The notes beneath the pieces are model-generated. The model had not been told where the DNA came from, did no database searches, and saw only the letters and a program-made list of their open reading frames with translations. From the NCBI GenBank assembly GCA_900708905.1, contig CAADRB010000021.1, positions 1,409,791 to 1,473,790 of the forward strand: a stretch of 64,000 nucleotides of DNA. The letters run 5' to 3'. Within the stretch, counting starts at the first letter, position 1, and every line of letters starts with the position of its first letter. Shown one piece after another: positions 38,610-49,622 of the stretch. The translations under genes were made by a program, and so were the position numbers. The DNA comes from Hymenolepis diminuta. Taxonomy: Eukaryota > Platyhelminthes > Cestoda > Cyclophyllidea > Hymenolepididae.

Positions 38610-39695
38610 ATTTACTCCATTTTCTCATGTGCAATATTTATTCTCGCATTTACTGGTTCATAATGTCTGTGATTGTAACCTTATACAGTATTATATGGTG
38701 TAATTATATTAATTACTGCTATCTTTAGTAAATACTTGATGCGGATTCCTTTCGTATGTCTTCTGATATTTTAATTTCGTATTTTAAAGTAACGGTGTTT
38801 AATTAAATGATACCTTTCAATTTCGTGAAACTTTTGGCTTGGGCGCAATGAATGATGCGCTAATATGACTCTGGCTCCGCTTTCGATCTGATTTGGATTT
38901 CTTCCTTAAGAGTTTTTACCTTTTTACTGAATGTTGTCGCATGGAAATTTGAAAAGCCTTTATTACAGCCATATAGCGTTGGTTTCCCTGCATGCCATTG
39001 CTGAAAGTAAGTTCAAAATCTCAATATCGTCAGCTTATAAATGTATACAAATTAAATGACTACGAACGGCTTTTATGTTCTTGAGTATATTCTCAGACAC
39101 ATCAAAGCTTTGTAATCCACATACCTGGAAAGTGAAATTCAGTATTGAAATAAAGGTGTTCTGCAAAGGAAATCGAGAGGAGAGTATTATATGACATGAT
39201 TAATGCCATGTGCCTGGATCATGTTTGAACGATTAATGGGAAAGATGAACAGAGAATACGCAATCAGTCACGCCAAACAGAGCTGTGTTATTGATGTTCC
39301 CGCTTAACAAATTGATGATTTCTCTAATTGGTTCAGCTCTATCCATTTATTCGTTAACATTCTGTAGTAAACAAAACTCCAAGCATAGTTCCAATTTCGT
39401 CTGTAGGATATTATTAACCTTCCAGGTTTGGAATAAAATGGACTGGTAGTTCAGCGCCTCCAGGATAGAGATTTATCCGTCTCACACTTTACAGTTGGCA
39501 AGAAAAAGCTCTGGTCCTAAACGGTGACAGCGTTTGAATCATAAAATGTTGAGTTATCAACTCATTGTAGAATACCAAAAAAATCCTAGTAGAACAGTCT
39601 GAAAACCACCAAGTGTTATTTTGATAATTACAAGATTTCTTAATCGGGCACCTAACAATGACAATTATATTACAGTATAATCAAAGAGCCCACTT
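38610..39695. other. Intergenic, no gene
   Basis: AT-rich sequence between the small membrane protein gene and the SINE at 39700. Nothing else recognised. Confidence 0.5.
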
Positions 39696-39699
39696 GGTG

Positions 39700-39818
39700 A
39701 GCGACATGAATTCTGGCACTCTCTACATAACTAAGACTTAACTGGTGCGTTAGACACCGATGAGATTCGAAGCCGTGATCTCTGACATGGCAGACGAGCG
39801 TGGTGGCCGACACACTTA
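39700..39818 (-). mobile_element. tRNA-derived SINE copy
   Basis: Minus strand: GTGTGTCGGCCACCACGCTC as a modified A-box part, ATCACGGCTTCGAATCTCAT as the B-box region (GCTTCGAATC), then AACGCACCAGTTAAGTCTTA. The last block equals the CGCACAAGTTAATTCTG body of the other copies. Lies just downstream of the ESS2 3' end. Confidence 0.6.
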
Positions 39819-40041
39819 AGTATAATTCATAAAATTATGCACACGCAGGGTAGCCACATAGAGTCATCAGACATACAAACTTTGAATTAAATATTACAAA
39901 TAACATCTCAAGAAGTCAAAAAATTGATTTCAATACGGACTCCCTTTGAAAAGGATAACCATTATTCATTAAGGAACGATCTTTCACCATAAGGGGTAAT
40001 TATATACAAACTGAGGATATCAAGACTCAATTTCAGTCAAT

Positions 40042-43000
40042 TCATTCCGGTGAGGTCGCACTTTTCGACCCTGACAAATTCAGCAGATCCTTCGTCAAAT
40101 CTGCCGGATTACTAACATTTGGATCAATATCACGTGGTCCAGGTCGCGGCGTCTGAGGTGTTTTCGATGTCATCGTAGACGGTCTTCTAATCACTCCAAT
40201 ATCCGATGGTGGTCTCTTGGGGGTCGAACACAAGTCACTAGACCGGACACTTGAATTCATCCTTCCGCCGAAGGCAAGAGAGGCACCACTTGAGGTACGG
40301 GATAGCAGACGCCTGGCCGCAGGTGAAAGAGCAACTTTAGCCCTTAAAGTAGAGTGAGGACTCAGCAGACCTAATCCGGCGGCAGATTTCGCCAATTTCA
40401 TAGCATCTGCACGACCCTTCGCTCGTTGACGACCCGCCTTATCCGCCAATTCGTGGGCAAGGGCTTCACGTTTTGAAGGAGACGGCAGACGGAAAGAGGA
40501 GACCAAGGGAGTATGACCAGAAGCTTCATCCAGCCGGAATGGGGTCGATTCCATCTCACCCCAAGTCATGAGAGGTGTAGCGCCACCACCAGGGCTGAAG
40601 GGAATAGCTGAGGGATTTGAATCGATGAAACGGAAACCACCAACATTTGGAGTTGACAATGGGCTCTCACTCCCGACTATCTCTTTCCCGTCAATTCCAA
40701 AACGACCCTAAAATGATATAATGAATGATATTTTCCGTAGGAACAATAAAAAACGTTACCAAATATCTGAACGAGACATTTGACCTGGAAAAACCAGCTT
40801 CTGAAACAAATTTCTAATCGGGAATCTTCTAATTACGTTTCATTGGAAGATTTACACTGATTATCCATATTTTAAGAGGAATCAGATAAGTAAAAGAATC
40901 TCGGTAATTACTTGTGTAAAAAAGAACTAAAAAGAGCGCACACAAGATAAGAATGAGAAAACTCAGTTAAAACAAGTTTATAGCGCTTTTTTTGTTTGTT
41001 GACATATAAACAAAAAATAGACCGAATGGTAATCTGACTTTTCTATCAAAATGATCTTATAAAAAAGATATTCAGTCTTCGAAGCTGACGTATTTCCAGA
41101 TATTCTTTTCGTTAAAACGATTATGCGAAGCGGAAAGTTTGGTACGTCACCCACCACACTTTTCGGAATCTCCGAGCTGATAAGAATTTTATATTCTGTT
41201 ACATTTAGGACAGAGAATATGTCCTAGGAACTCCCTTTGTTAGCCTGCCAAGACAATATTAAACATAACCCCGAAATAGACCCCACTTGTACCTAAATTG
41301 AATAGACGTATTCTGTTAACCCAAGCCTTCTGACTTAGGGTGGTACAATAGGGCTGGCAATTTGGCCGTTTTCCGGATGGGGGTTTAATCCTGTCTCAGT
41401 CTTTACTGTTAGTAACTTAATACTGGAAGCATCCTAGAAGAATTAGAAGCTCTAATCTTGCGCAGTGACAAGTTAATGAGAAATATGTTAATAAGAAATA
41501 AATGTTTGCTGGGCCTTCATACATGAGAAACTGATAATTAGTACAACATATAAAGGAGAGGCTTCAAACAAAGCTCTAAATATTTGGAGCCTAGAAATTG
41601 GAAGGCTAAAAGATAGCTCTGGACATTGAATATATACACTCCCAGTTGAAAATAGAATCCGATATCTCCGAAGTTAATCTGTCCTTTGCTATTTACCCCT
41701 TTCCTCAGAAACATCAGGCCATGGAATTCACGTATCCCCGTCCTCAAAGTATATAAAAGGTAACCGCGATATTACAGCAATGTTACCTAGAACAAATTTA
41801 AAGTGACTTAATTTTAATTCAGCTACTGAGGCCGTTGTTTTTTAGAGGCAAATATATTTCAAGATTCCTTAAATCTAATCACTACCAAGCCGAAAAACCA
41901 TATTGACAAGTTAATTTTTCAAACATGATAAGCTTCCAGATTCATAATTCAGTATAAGGAGAAATCGGTATTCAGGGAAATTTAAAAAGAAAGGGATTCA
42001 AGCTAAGCTCATACCTATTCGGGGCTTAGAGCTTAATGAGAAAAAAAATGTAAGTAACTAGAGGTTAGCATTTAAAGCGCTTAAACTGGAGAGAATGAAA
42101 TGTCTAAAGAGTGAGATTTGCGAATTGAATCAGTCAAATCTTCCAGAACACTAGATTATGAAATTTTCATGTTTAAATCTCCAAATTGCATAGGGAGTGG
42201 CAAATAAATCGGTTTGAAAAGAAATGACTAAGTATACTATAAATTACCACTCTATTAGCGGCCGCCGAGCTAACAAACTTTCGGCGATCCATAACTGGAG
42301 TCATCGGCTTTTTGAATCGACTGTTCTCCGGACAAATTCGTCGTTCACGATTGAAATGTTCCGTTATTTCTTCCGCAGTCAGTGGTGCGCCGTCAGGGTT
42401 GAAGTGGACAGAATTGTGACTAGTTATACTCTCGACAGACGGTGCAACTGCAGATTTTAGTGAGGAAGGAGTCTTAACAGTCTGTTTGTTTGCACTTGCT
42501 TCTATAGCAAGTGGAGATGAAGATGCACCAGCAGTTAACTAAAAAAATTGGTGCATATTAGCAAAACTTGATAAGACTATGTGATATTTAATCAACCACG
42601 ACTTACAGCATTGGTAGGAGATCTAGAAGGAAAGAAGTTGGCCAGTTTCGCCTCTCGTTTCCTCTCTGACTCATTTATAATTTCAATGAAGGAAGCATTG
42701 TCCTCAGTTGTATTATTTGCAAGATACTTATCCAGTCGCATGGATGTTTCATCTAATGAAGTACAAAATATTGTTTAAATTTTTCGATGAAGCAAAAAAA
42801 ATGTTCCTGTCTAAAATAAATATAGTTACCTCGTTGCGGATTTTGAGTTGGTGGACCAGATGGAGTTTGGGAAGCATCAATCACCGGATCACCGGGTGTT
42901 TCACCACCAAGTTCGGCAATATCTGGGAAGAAATCACGCTGAATAATCTTTCCTATGTGCTATAACAAAAAAAAACAACAGGGTCAACTATAAATATTAG

Positions 43001-43165
43001 AAAAAATTGAAATCAGAGAACAGTTACTCACTAACACGCAGAACTTACAGTTAGGTATTCATCTTCAGAACGAATATTTTGACGAACAATCTTTTGTTGA
43101 AGCTTGCTGTATGTAACTAATTGTTTCGAATCATCACCAGAAGAAACGATATTCGAGTTATTCAT
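40042..43165 (-). CDS. ESS2: Splicing factor ESS2/DGCR14, five exons
   Basis: Nuclear protein linked to the spliceosome C complex and pre-mRNA splicing. Minus-strand exons: 43165-43049, 42959-42830, 42752-42607, 42538-42248, 40707-40042; all GT-AG and phase-compatible, giving 449 residues. Family marks: EDEYL..HIGKIIQRDFFPDI near the N-terminus, LDKYLANNTTEDNASFIEI (exon 3), a VE..T.HNSVHFNPDGAPLT region matching the NSLMYYPEGVP element (exon 4), FKKPMTPV, GIDGKEIVGSESP, TPNVGGFRFIDSNPS, MTWGEMESTPFRLD and a Ser/Thr/Pro-rich end with ADLTKDLLNLSG. The human protein (476 aa) has a longer, more acidic stretch between the first two blocks; here it is short. The start is the first ATG of that frame on the capped-exon side; an alternative ATG six bases upstream is out of frame. 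Intron 4 is about 1.5 kb; the others are 54-90 bases. Confidence 0.95.
41336..41400 (+). repeat. tRNA-like fragment in ESS2 intron 4
   Basis: GGTGGTACAATAGGGCTGGC resembles an A box and GGGGGTTTAATCCTG resembles a B box (GGTTnnAnnCC), about 40 bases apart. It may be a head fragment of a SINE. No paired acceptor stem, so not a tRNA gene. Confidence 0.35.
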
Positions 43166-43424
43166 TACCATTAACTGCACTTGTTGGACGGACCGGCTAA
43201 TTTAGTAAGAATTCAAAGAAAATTATTTAATAAAAAATATTTTAATTTATAATTAAATATTATTTTTTTAAATTAAATTATTTATAATAAGTACCTTAAT
43301 TTGTTACTTAAGGTACGAACTTGAAGGTTAGGATATCTCATATTTTGAACGTGTGAAATTCTCGCACATTTTCAATCAATATTTCTAAAGGATTGTTACT
43401 TTATACAGTAATAGCGTTTAGAAC
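43166..43424. promoter_or_regulatory. Shared divergent promoter of ESS2 and SHQ1
   Basis: Only 259 bases separate the two start codons, which point away from each other, so both genes must be driven from here. The segment is very AT-rich (about 43205-43290) and holds a perfect 9-base inverted repeat. Both neighbours are RNA-processing genes, so co-regulation is plausible (inference). Confidence 0.75.
43291..43316. promoter_or_regulatory. Perfect 9-bp inverted repeat, 8-nt loop
   Basis: GTACCTTAA (43291-43299) and TTAAGGTAC (43308-43316) are exact reverse complements, with an 8-base spacer. It lies in the middle of the ESS2/SHQ1 shared promoter. It could bind a symmetric dimeric factor or form a cruciform; chance is possible in such AT-rich DNA. 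Confidence 0.7.
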
Positions 43425-46400
43425 ATGTTAACTCCGCTATTTTCCTTTTCTCAAACCGATGAGAATTTTTTTATGGACCTTCGCATCCCTCTAGCTGATT
43501 TAAGCTGTTCAGAATTTCTTATAGAAGACGGCATTTTATACTTTACAGCTCCACCGTATTATCTAAAGTAGGTTTTTGCTCGATTATTATAATTGTTTTA
43601 GGGTGGAGCTTCCAGGCTCTGTTTATGATGATGGAGACCATATTAAATTCGAAATGGACTCTGGGAACATGAAAGTAATAATGGAGAAAACCTATCCTGG
43701 AGAACATTTCCATGATTTAGATCTCATTTCGAGATTTATGGTGAATTCTACAGCTAATAAGCCATCGGGAGTGGGAATTCAAGTCGTGGATACTCCTGAC
43801 GAAACCCCAGAAGGTGATACAGAATACAATTGGTTTTTAGTACCACCTGAACATAACGTCTCAGAAACAGCAGAAGAAAATTGTGAAAATACAGCTGATA
43901 TTGGTATTATAAAGTACCCATATGGTTTTGCTGCGTCGAAATCAGGACTCTTCGAAAAGAATGTTTGTTTCTACTTAGTTCGCTTTTATGAAAACTTTTC
44001 TAGGATGAAGCTCAATTGGTGCTGGATCTTAAAAATGCCGATTTCGTTCCTCCTCATAAAAGACACATTTTGCAACGAGCGGAATTAAAAGATAAATTTT
44101 ACAAAGATCATTACATGTGAGTTTTCTTACCTTCCCTATAAAAAATTTAACGATCATATTTTAATGTCGTCAATCATTTAGTTTCATTGCCCTTTTGAGT
44201 TACATTTGATTGAAATTCAGATTATTTGCCTGGTAAATTTTGATTGAAAATTCGTCAACTACTTTATCGGTTTTTTTCTAAAGCCTCGTTCGATCTCTTC
44301 AATCCGATAGTTATTTTAAATTTAATCTAATACCACAGAGTACTCTTTGATGTGCTAAGAACAAAAACACTGAAGTGCATTTCCGACAGTTTGATCCTTC
44401 GTCTTTTTGGTTTTGATTCTTGTTTTATTTATTCTTCTGATTAAATTATTTGAGGTCTTTTGGTTGTTTTAGCCCCTTCTTGCATTAGTAATCTCTTGAG
44501 AAATGTCAATTTGTTAAAGGAAGTGGTTCCTTTTTCGGGATTTTTTATAACTTCCAAGCCCGCTTGGATAGCATTTTAGAACATTCATGTTGATTGAAGC
44601 ATAGCATCATAGAAGCCTTTAGTAACCAGACTTAACTAGTGCTGTTGGCTATTTCACTCATCGAGTGGCACCGATAGGAATCCATCCCCTGACTTCTGAA
44701 TTCTCAGGCTAACACCTTACCCACTGCATTACTGAAGCTCAGGAGTTCATTACTAAAATTCATCACTCAAATTTATCTCTTAATCGCTTAGCAATAGTTT
44801 AGTTATTTTTGTATCCGAGCTTCGGATTAATTTCTGATTTAATTCCAAAATTGTTCCAAGGGGACATTCGTATTTGGTAAAGGACCGACATACTCAAGCC
44901 TCTCTGATGGGGAAATCGCATTTTACAATTTTTACTAGTCTTAGCCATTTCGTTCAGTTATACTATATTGAACTCGTAATGCATCATCTCTACTGACATA
45001 GATAAATCGCCTTTTGTGAATATGAATCGATGTCTTCCACAAGTTAATTTTCTTGTAACCGGTTTGATGTTCATCTGTACCTTTTTTAATATTGAAATGT
45101 GGAGAGAAATAAAAAAGTGAGATTCTCATTGGGACTTAACTATGCTTTTCTCTTTGAAAACTGTCTTTCAAAGGAGTTGGAAAATCTGTGGACCGTTTCT
45201 CTCTCTATGGGTTGTTTTTACGAGTTTTTTGCTTCAGTACTTGCGAGGTTGAAATTGTAGAGAAAACATTAATGCAGCGATTTTTATTGGTAGTAGCTCA
45301 AAGTTCGTGCCTACCACAATTATATTAAATCAAATTTCTTCATTGACCCTGTTAATACCTTCTCTATTAGGGCAGATTATTTCGAGAAGGAAGTTGTAGC
45401 CCCAGCATTGAATCAGTCAATTCCTTGGATTGTCGACAAACAGGGTCGACCAGAGTTCACTGATGACCATCGCCATCGTTTAACAGTCCTCGCCACACAT
45501 CCCCTTCCACTTCTCCCCCCCATTCCCTCCGCAGATACTGAGATTTTCAGTCCACAGGATTCGCGAGCGTCGATTTATCTGGGCTTAGTGGACCTGCTGT
45601 TTGCTTACACGTATGACTATCGGGTGACAATGGGTGAGCATAACTGCGAGTCCGGATGGACAATTATGAAAGTTGCTGGCACTCTATCTTGGCTTGAAGT
45701 AAGCCTGAAGCTCATCTCTAATTTATCACCTTTTTTGACTGTTAATCATCACTTGAAAGTATAATCAACTGTTCGAACTTATATCAAACCTATTTACAAC
45801 CACTACAATTAGAATGCCTTATACTAACTATAATACATAAGTATATAATTTGGTTTCGGGATTTTCTTCACCACTTAGTTCAGAGGAATATTATCTTTTG
45901 AGCCTTGCAATAAATATAATTTCAACGTTGAGGATCATATGCTAATATGTGACATTTCAATCACTCTTGTCTTCTATAAAGCAACTGGGAATTGAACACC
46001 GGAAAATTCGTGTTGATTATGTCAGGAGCGCAAGAGCATTTCTTTCTTCTATGCTATAATTCGCATACAAGTGACAGCTTCACATTTCATCGCTTTCGCT
46101 CGAATTCGCTTTAAGCAGGAATTTACGTTTTTTTAGAACTGGGAATCGAACTTTGTTGGGTGTTTTAGCCATAACGGCCCGGCCAAACCAAAGACCTCCT
46201 TTGTGTATAGACTGATTTATCTTTGCCATGACTTTGCGTGGACTTTCTAGTTCTTTTTGGTATCTGAAATTCGAGATTTCATATCAGCCACCAGAGGAAT
46301 CCGCTAAGCCAGCTCCTCACATGCCATGGCTGTGTGAGAGCGTAATCCTAAGATTAGCCTTCTCGCAGTGTTTAAGAAGGTCATAAGTTTGTTGTTACAG

Positions 46401-48357
46401 ACACTCTAGTAGTATTTTTGAAAAGCCTTACTACTTTGAGTGGGAGAAGTGGAGAATTTTCAATTACTAAAACTTGGCTATTTAATAAACTACAAATGCC
46501 CACATTTTAATAAAATATCTCTCATTTTGTTAGATTTATCCCAATTTGTGGACAGTTGTTCTTACCTTCTATGAAAGAGCTCTTACCTATCCCCTTATTC
46601 GCAATTTTAAACTCTGCCAAAAGGTCAAGTTTGATGTTGCTGCTCTTCTTCAACACGAAAACGGTAAGATTTTTGTAGAAAAAAATTCACTGCCTTTCCT
46701 GCACATTTTTATTGCTTCTTCATTGATATAATTGTTTGATAATGATAGGAAAACTGCTCTTATAGGCTTTTCTGGATGTCAATTTAGCGTTATCTTGTTT
46801 CATTATGTGATATCTTTGTATGATTAACGATTTTTGAGGAATTCATTTTACCTGCTTTACAGATACTTGGGTCTTAATGGATTCCATTTCTCTTCTCTTA
46901 GTAGCCGAATTGTTTCTACATTAGCCACCCGCACACTTTGATCTTGTCTTTTTTACCCATTTTTAGCGAAGGGCTGGATCCTCTTTATTCTCTTGGAAAT
47001 AAGACAGATGCTCATTGAATATCCGGGATGTTATTTTTATGCTGAACTCTACCTTGACGATTATATCGTGTGGCTCCAAAAGTCGGCAAGGTATGTTTTG
47101 CCTTTTTTTCATTATTTTCGCCAATCATGCGCTTGTCTTAGATCCCATTTCTAGCTTGCTTTTGCAGTCAAAATATATTTCGTGGCTAAATTTAGGTTAA
47201 AATGCTCTGATCGGACAATACATTTTTGTACCGAGATACAAGTCCGTGCATGCGTATTGGTTAAGTGGATATTATGCTATACTGTGATATGAGATTCATC
47301 TTGTCTTAAGGACGTCTCACACCGCGTTTAACGTTCTTCTCTGTCGTTCTCAATAAGTTTGAAACTCCTTCACATTACCATTTAGATTGATATCCTCGAT
47401 TAGTTCTGTTTTTACTGTCAGGCACAGTGATACAATTTTTCACAAAAATAATATCACCAATAGTGAGGCAAAAAAGACATTTTTTCATTTAGGGGAAGCC
47501 CAAAGAAGGATAAAACAAGCCAACATTGGTTTAAGGAGGGAGATAGAGTAGTGGTAGTAGAAATCCACGTCAGTGCATCAAGAGTCTTGCAAAATTCGAT
47601 CGCTGTATTCAGGTTGTACGCTCGTCACCTCCTTAAGGACAGTCCTCGTCCGCGTGTTTCCATGTCTAAATTTGTTTTTATCCCTATTTCCAACGCAGGC
47701 AATTGTAAATCACAGAATTTATTTGGTCAATAAGTGTTGCATTGCTTTCAAATTCTGGCACATTGAAGAGAGAGCTCTGGGAAGCTTAATGATTACCATT
47801 TCTGCATTTCGGCATTATTTTCCAACTTTGATTCTGTTCTTCGGGGAGTTTCGAATAAAAATCATGATCGAGATTTCTACGTTATCGTTTATATTTGGAA
47901 TAACAGAGACCTTTGCCATACTTTACACTTAATTTCTTTCATTTTAGTACTTACGTCTTCAAACAATTGGGAAAAGCACTTTTAACGGTACGTCGTCTGG
48001 TTTCATAATCTTATCGCATAGGGCAAATATAGAATTGGTTCAAAGTATACTAATTCGCACTTTACCTAAATCAAAATTAAATTAAAATTGTGTTACATGG
48101 TCTGACCTAATTTTGCAGATATTGCGCGTTTTAAGTAAAATATGAATTATTTATTTGACTGCTTAACTTATAAGAATCTGTCAAGTGTAGCTGTAAAAAT
48201 TCATGTACGAAATATCTTTTCGGGAATGTATTGAACTTTTCTATTGTTGTAGATCAAATTAAAGAAAGAAGACATATGCCTTCCGTTGAAAGAAGCTGAA
48301 GAAGAGGGAATGGAAATTTTAGCTGAAGGAGTTGAAGATGTTAAATTAAACGAATGA
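43425..48357 (+). CDS. SHQ1: SHQ1, box H/ACA RNP assembly factor, eight exons
   Basis: Chaperone that holds dyskerin (NAP57/Cbf5) before assembly into H/ACA snoRNPs and telomerase RNP. Exons: 43425-43567, 43602-43962, 44004-44116, 45371-45698, 46534-46663, 46967-47090, 47948-47987, 48253-48357; all GT-AG and in phase, giving 447 residues. The N-terminus MLTPLFSFSQTDENFF and the following 90 residues form the CS (p23-like) domain; SGLFEKNDEAQLVLDLKNAD, KDHYMADYFEKEV and the later DLLFAYTYDYRVTMGEHNCE, PLIRNFKLC and YLDDYIVWLQKS blocks match the SHQ1-specific helical domain that grips dyskerin. The human protein is 577 residues; the difference is the missing acidic C-terminal tail. Exon 7 is only 40 bases. 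Introns 1 and 2 are 34 and 41 bases, while the third is 1254 and carries SINE copies. A possible ATTAAA signal lies at 48387-48392. Confidence 0.95.
44612..44742 (-). mobile_element. Old SINE copy in SHQ1 intron 3
   Basis: Minus strand: CAGTAATGCAGTGGGTAAGG (A-box part), GGGGATGGATTCCTATCGG (B-box part), then CACTAGTTAAGTCTGGTTAC, which matches the body of the other copies. It is diverged and has lost the tail, which reappears as a fragment at 44893-44925. Confidence 0.55.
44893..44925 (-). mobile_element. SINE tail fragment in SHQ1 intron 3
   Basis: The minus strand reads AAATGCGATTTCCCCATCAG then AGAGGCTTGAG, the end block also seen at 14511-14540 and 58266-58290. Confidence 0.45.
46135..46188 (-). 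repeat. tRNA-like fragment in SHQ1 intron 4
   Basis: Minus strand: GGCCGTTATGGCTAAAACAC (A-box-like, with GGCTAAAAC), then GTTCGATTCCCAG, a near-perfect B box. The distance fits a tRNA, but the acceptor and anticodon stems do not close, so it is probably the head of a SINE or a tRNA relic. Confidence 0.4.
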
Positions 48358-49622
48358 ATGGATGACCTCAGGATTATTATTTTTGCATTAAAATTGTTTT
48401 ATTGTGGTCTGTTTCGTTTGTTATTTTATTATTTTTGCTTTGGAAGAGATATTTTATTTGACCTGACTTAGGGGAGATTATAATAACTAGGAATATCGCT
48501 AACTTACATCAAGTAAAAGCTCTAACTCTAAAGATGGGAATGGGAAGATCACCCTATTTTTCAAACTTCGTGAATTTCCGGTATGTGTTTTCTTCAGATA
48601 TTAGACGAAATCCAACTGCCTAGTGAAATACGAGATTAAAAAGTACTAATGAATGCAGATCATCATAATAGAATAGAATTTTATTAAATATTTTAGGACT
48701 TTAAAATGCCGTTTTCTCTAGTCAGGTAATGTGAACTGGGACCACATGTGAGAAATGAACGAAGTCACTATATTGTTAAACAAATTAGGGTTTATATAAA
48801 GTAGGAATGTATCACACGGCTAAATAAACTATGAGAAACAATAGTTTTATAATTACTGATTGGTAATAATGTTAATAACTATCGTGACCAAGTTATCTTC
48901 ACCTTTTATATCTGGGGATATGATAAGGACGGATAGTTTAGATTAATCCTAATGACGAATTCAACTATCTCACGCACATCTGCACATATCTGAGTATGTG
49001 TATCTATGCAACTGTATTATCCATCTGTGCATTTGAACCGATAGCGATTCCAGTATCTTAATGCGTACATAGTAATGTGCAATAGTCTACTGTAATTTCA
49101 ATTTACATGGTGTGGACTAGAGTAGAATAAATGCCTTAGTTCGTTATACCTATTAGAAGTGAGAGACGTGGGCATTATAATGCAAATACTATATCTCTAA
49201 AATTTTAAATTAAGAATAATAGGATATTTGTGATAAGTGGGCGTGATATGGCGTTACGGCAGTAAAATAAACGGTGAAAGAACACAAGAATTGATATCTT
49301 TTTAGCAACATTTCGTTTTATTTAAATTTATTACTGCTATTGAAATTTTCAAATTTACATCTGAGATTTCCCGAATAAACTACGGCTATCATGATCTCCT
49401 GATTGAGTTAGTGCACACATTTACAAATCAGCAAAATTATTATAGACAGAGAGCATATATTAAATGAATGATAATAGCCCGCATGATATACAATAACAAT
49501 TCATACAGTGGCATAGATATTATACAAAAATCGAGTGAACTTGAGGTTTAGACACAGCGAAAGGTCAGATTTTACCTCAACCGCGAGTATCGAACATTCC
49601 ATTTTTGTAAAGATATTCTTGG
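48358..49622. other. Intergenic, SHQ1 to RAD54B
   Basis: SHQ1 3' UTR and the presumed RAD54B promoter. No exon or clear element. Both genes are on the plus strand. Confidence 0.5.

Noticed and set aside
46135..46188. A true tRNA gene in SHQ1 intron 4
   Set aside because: The B box is good, but the acceptor and anticodon arms do not pair, so it was kept only as a tRNA-like fragment.
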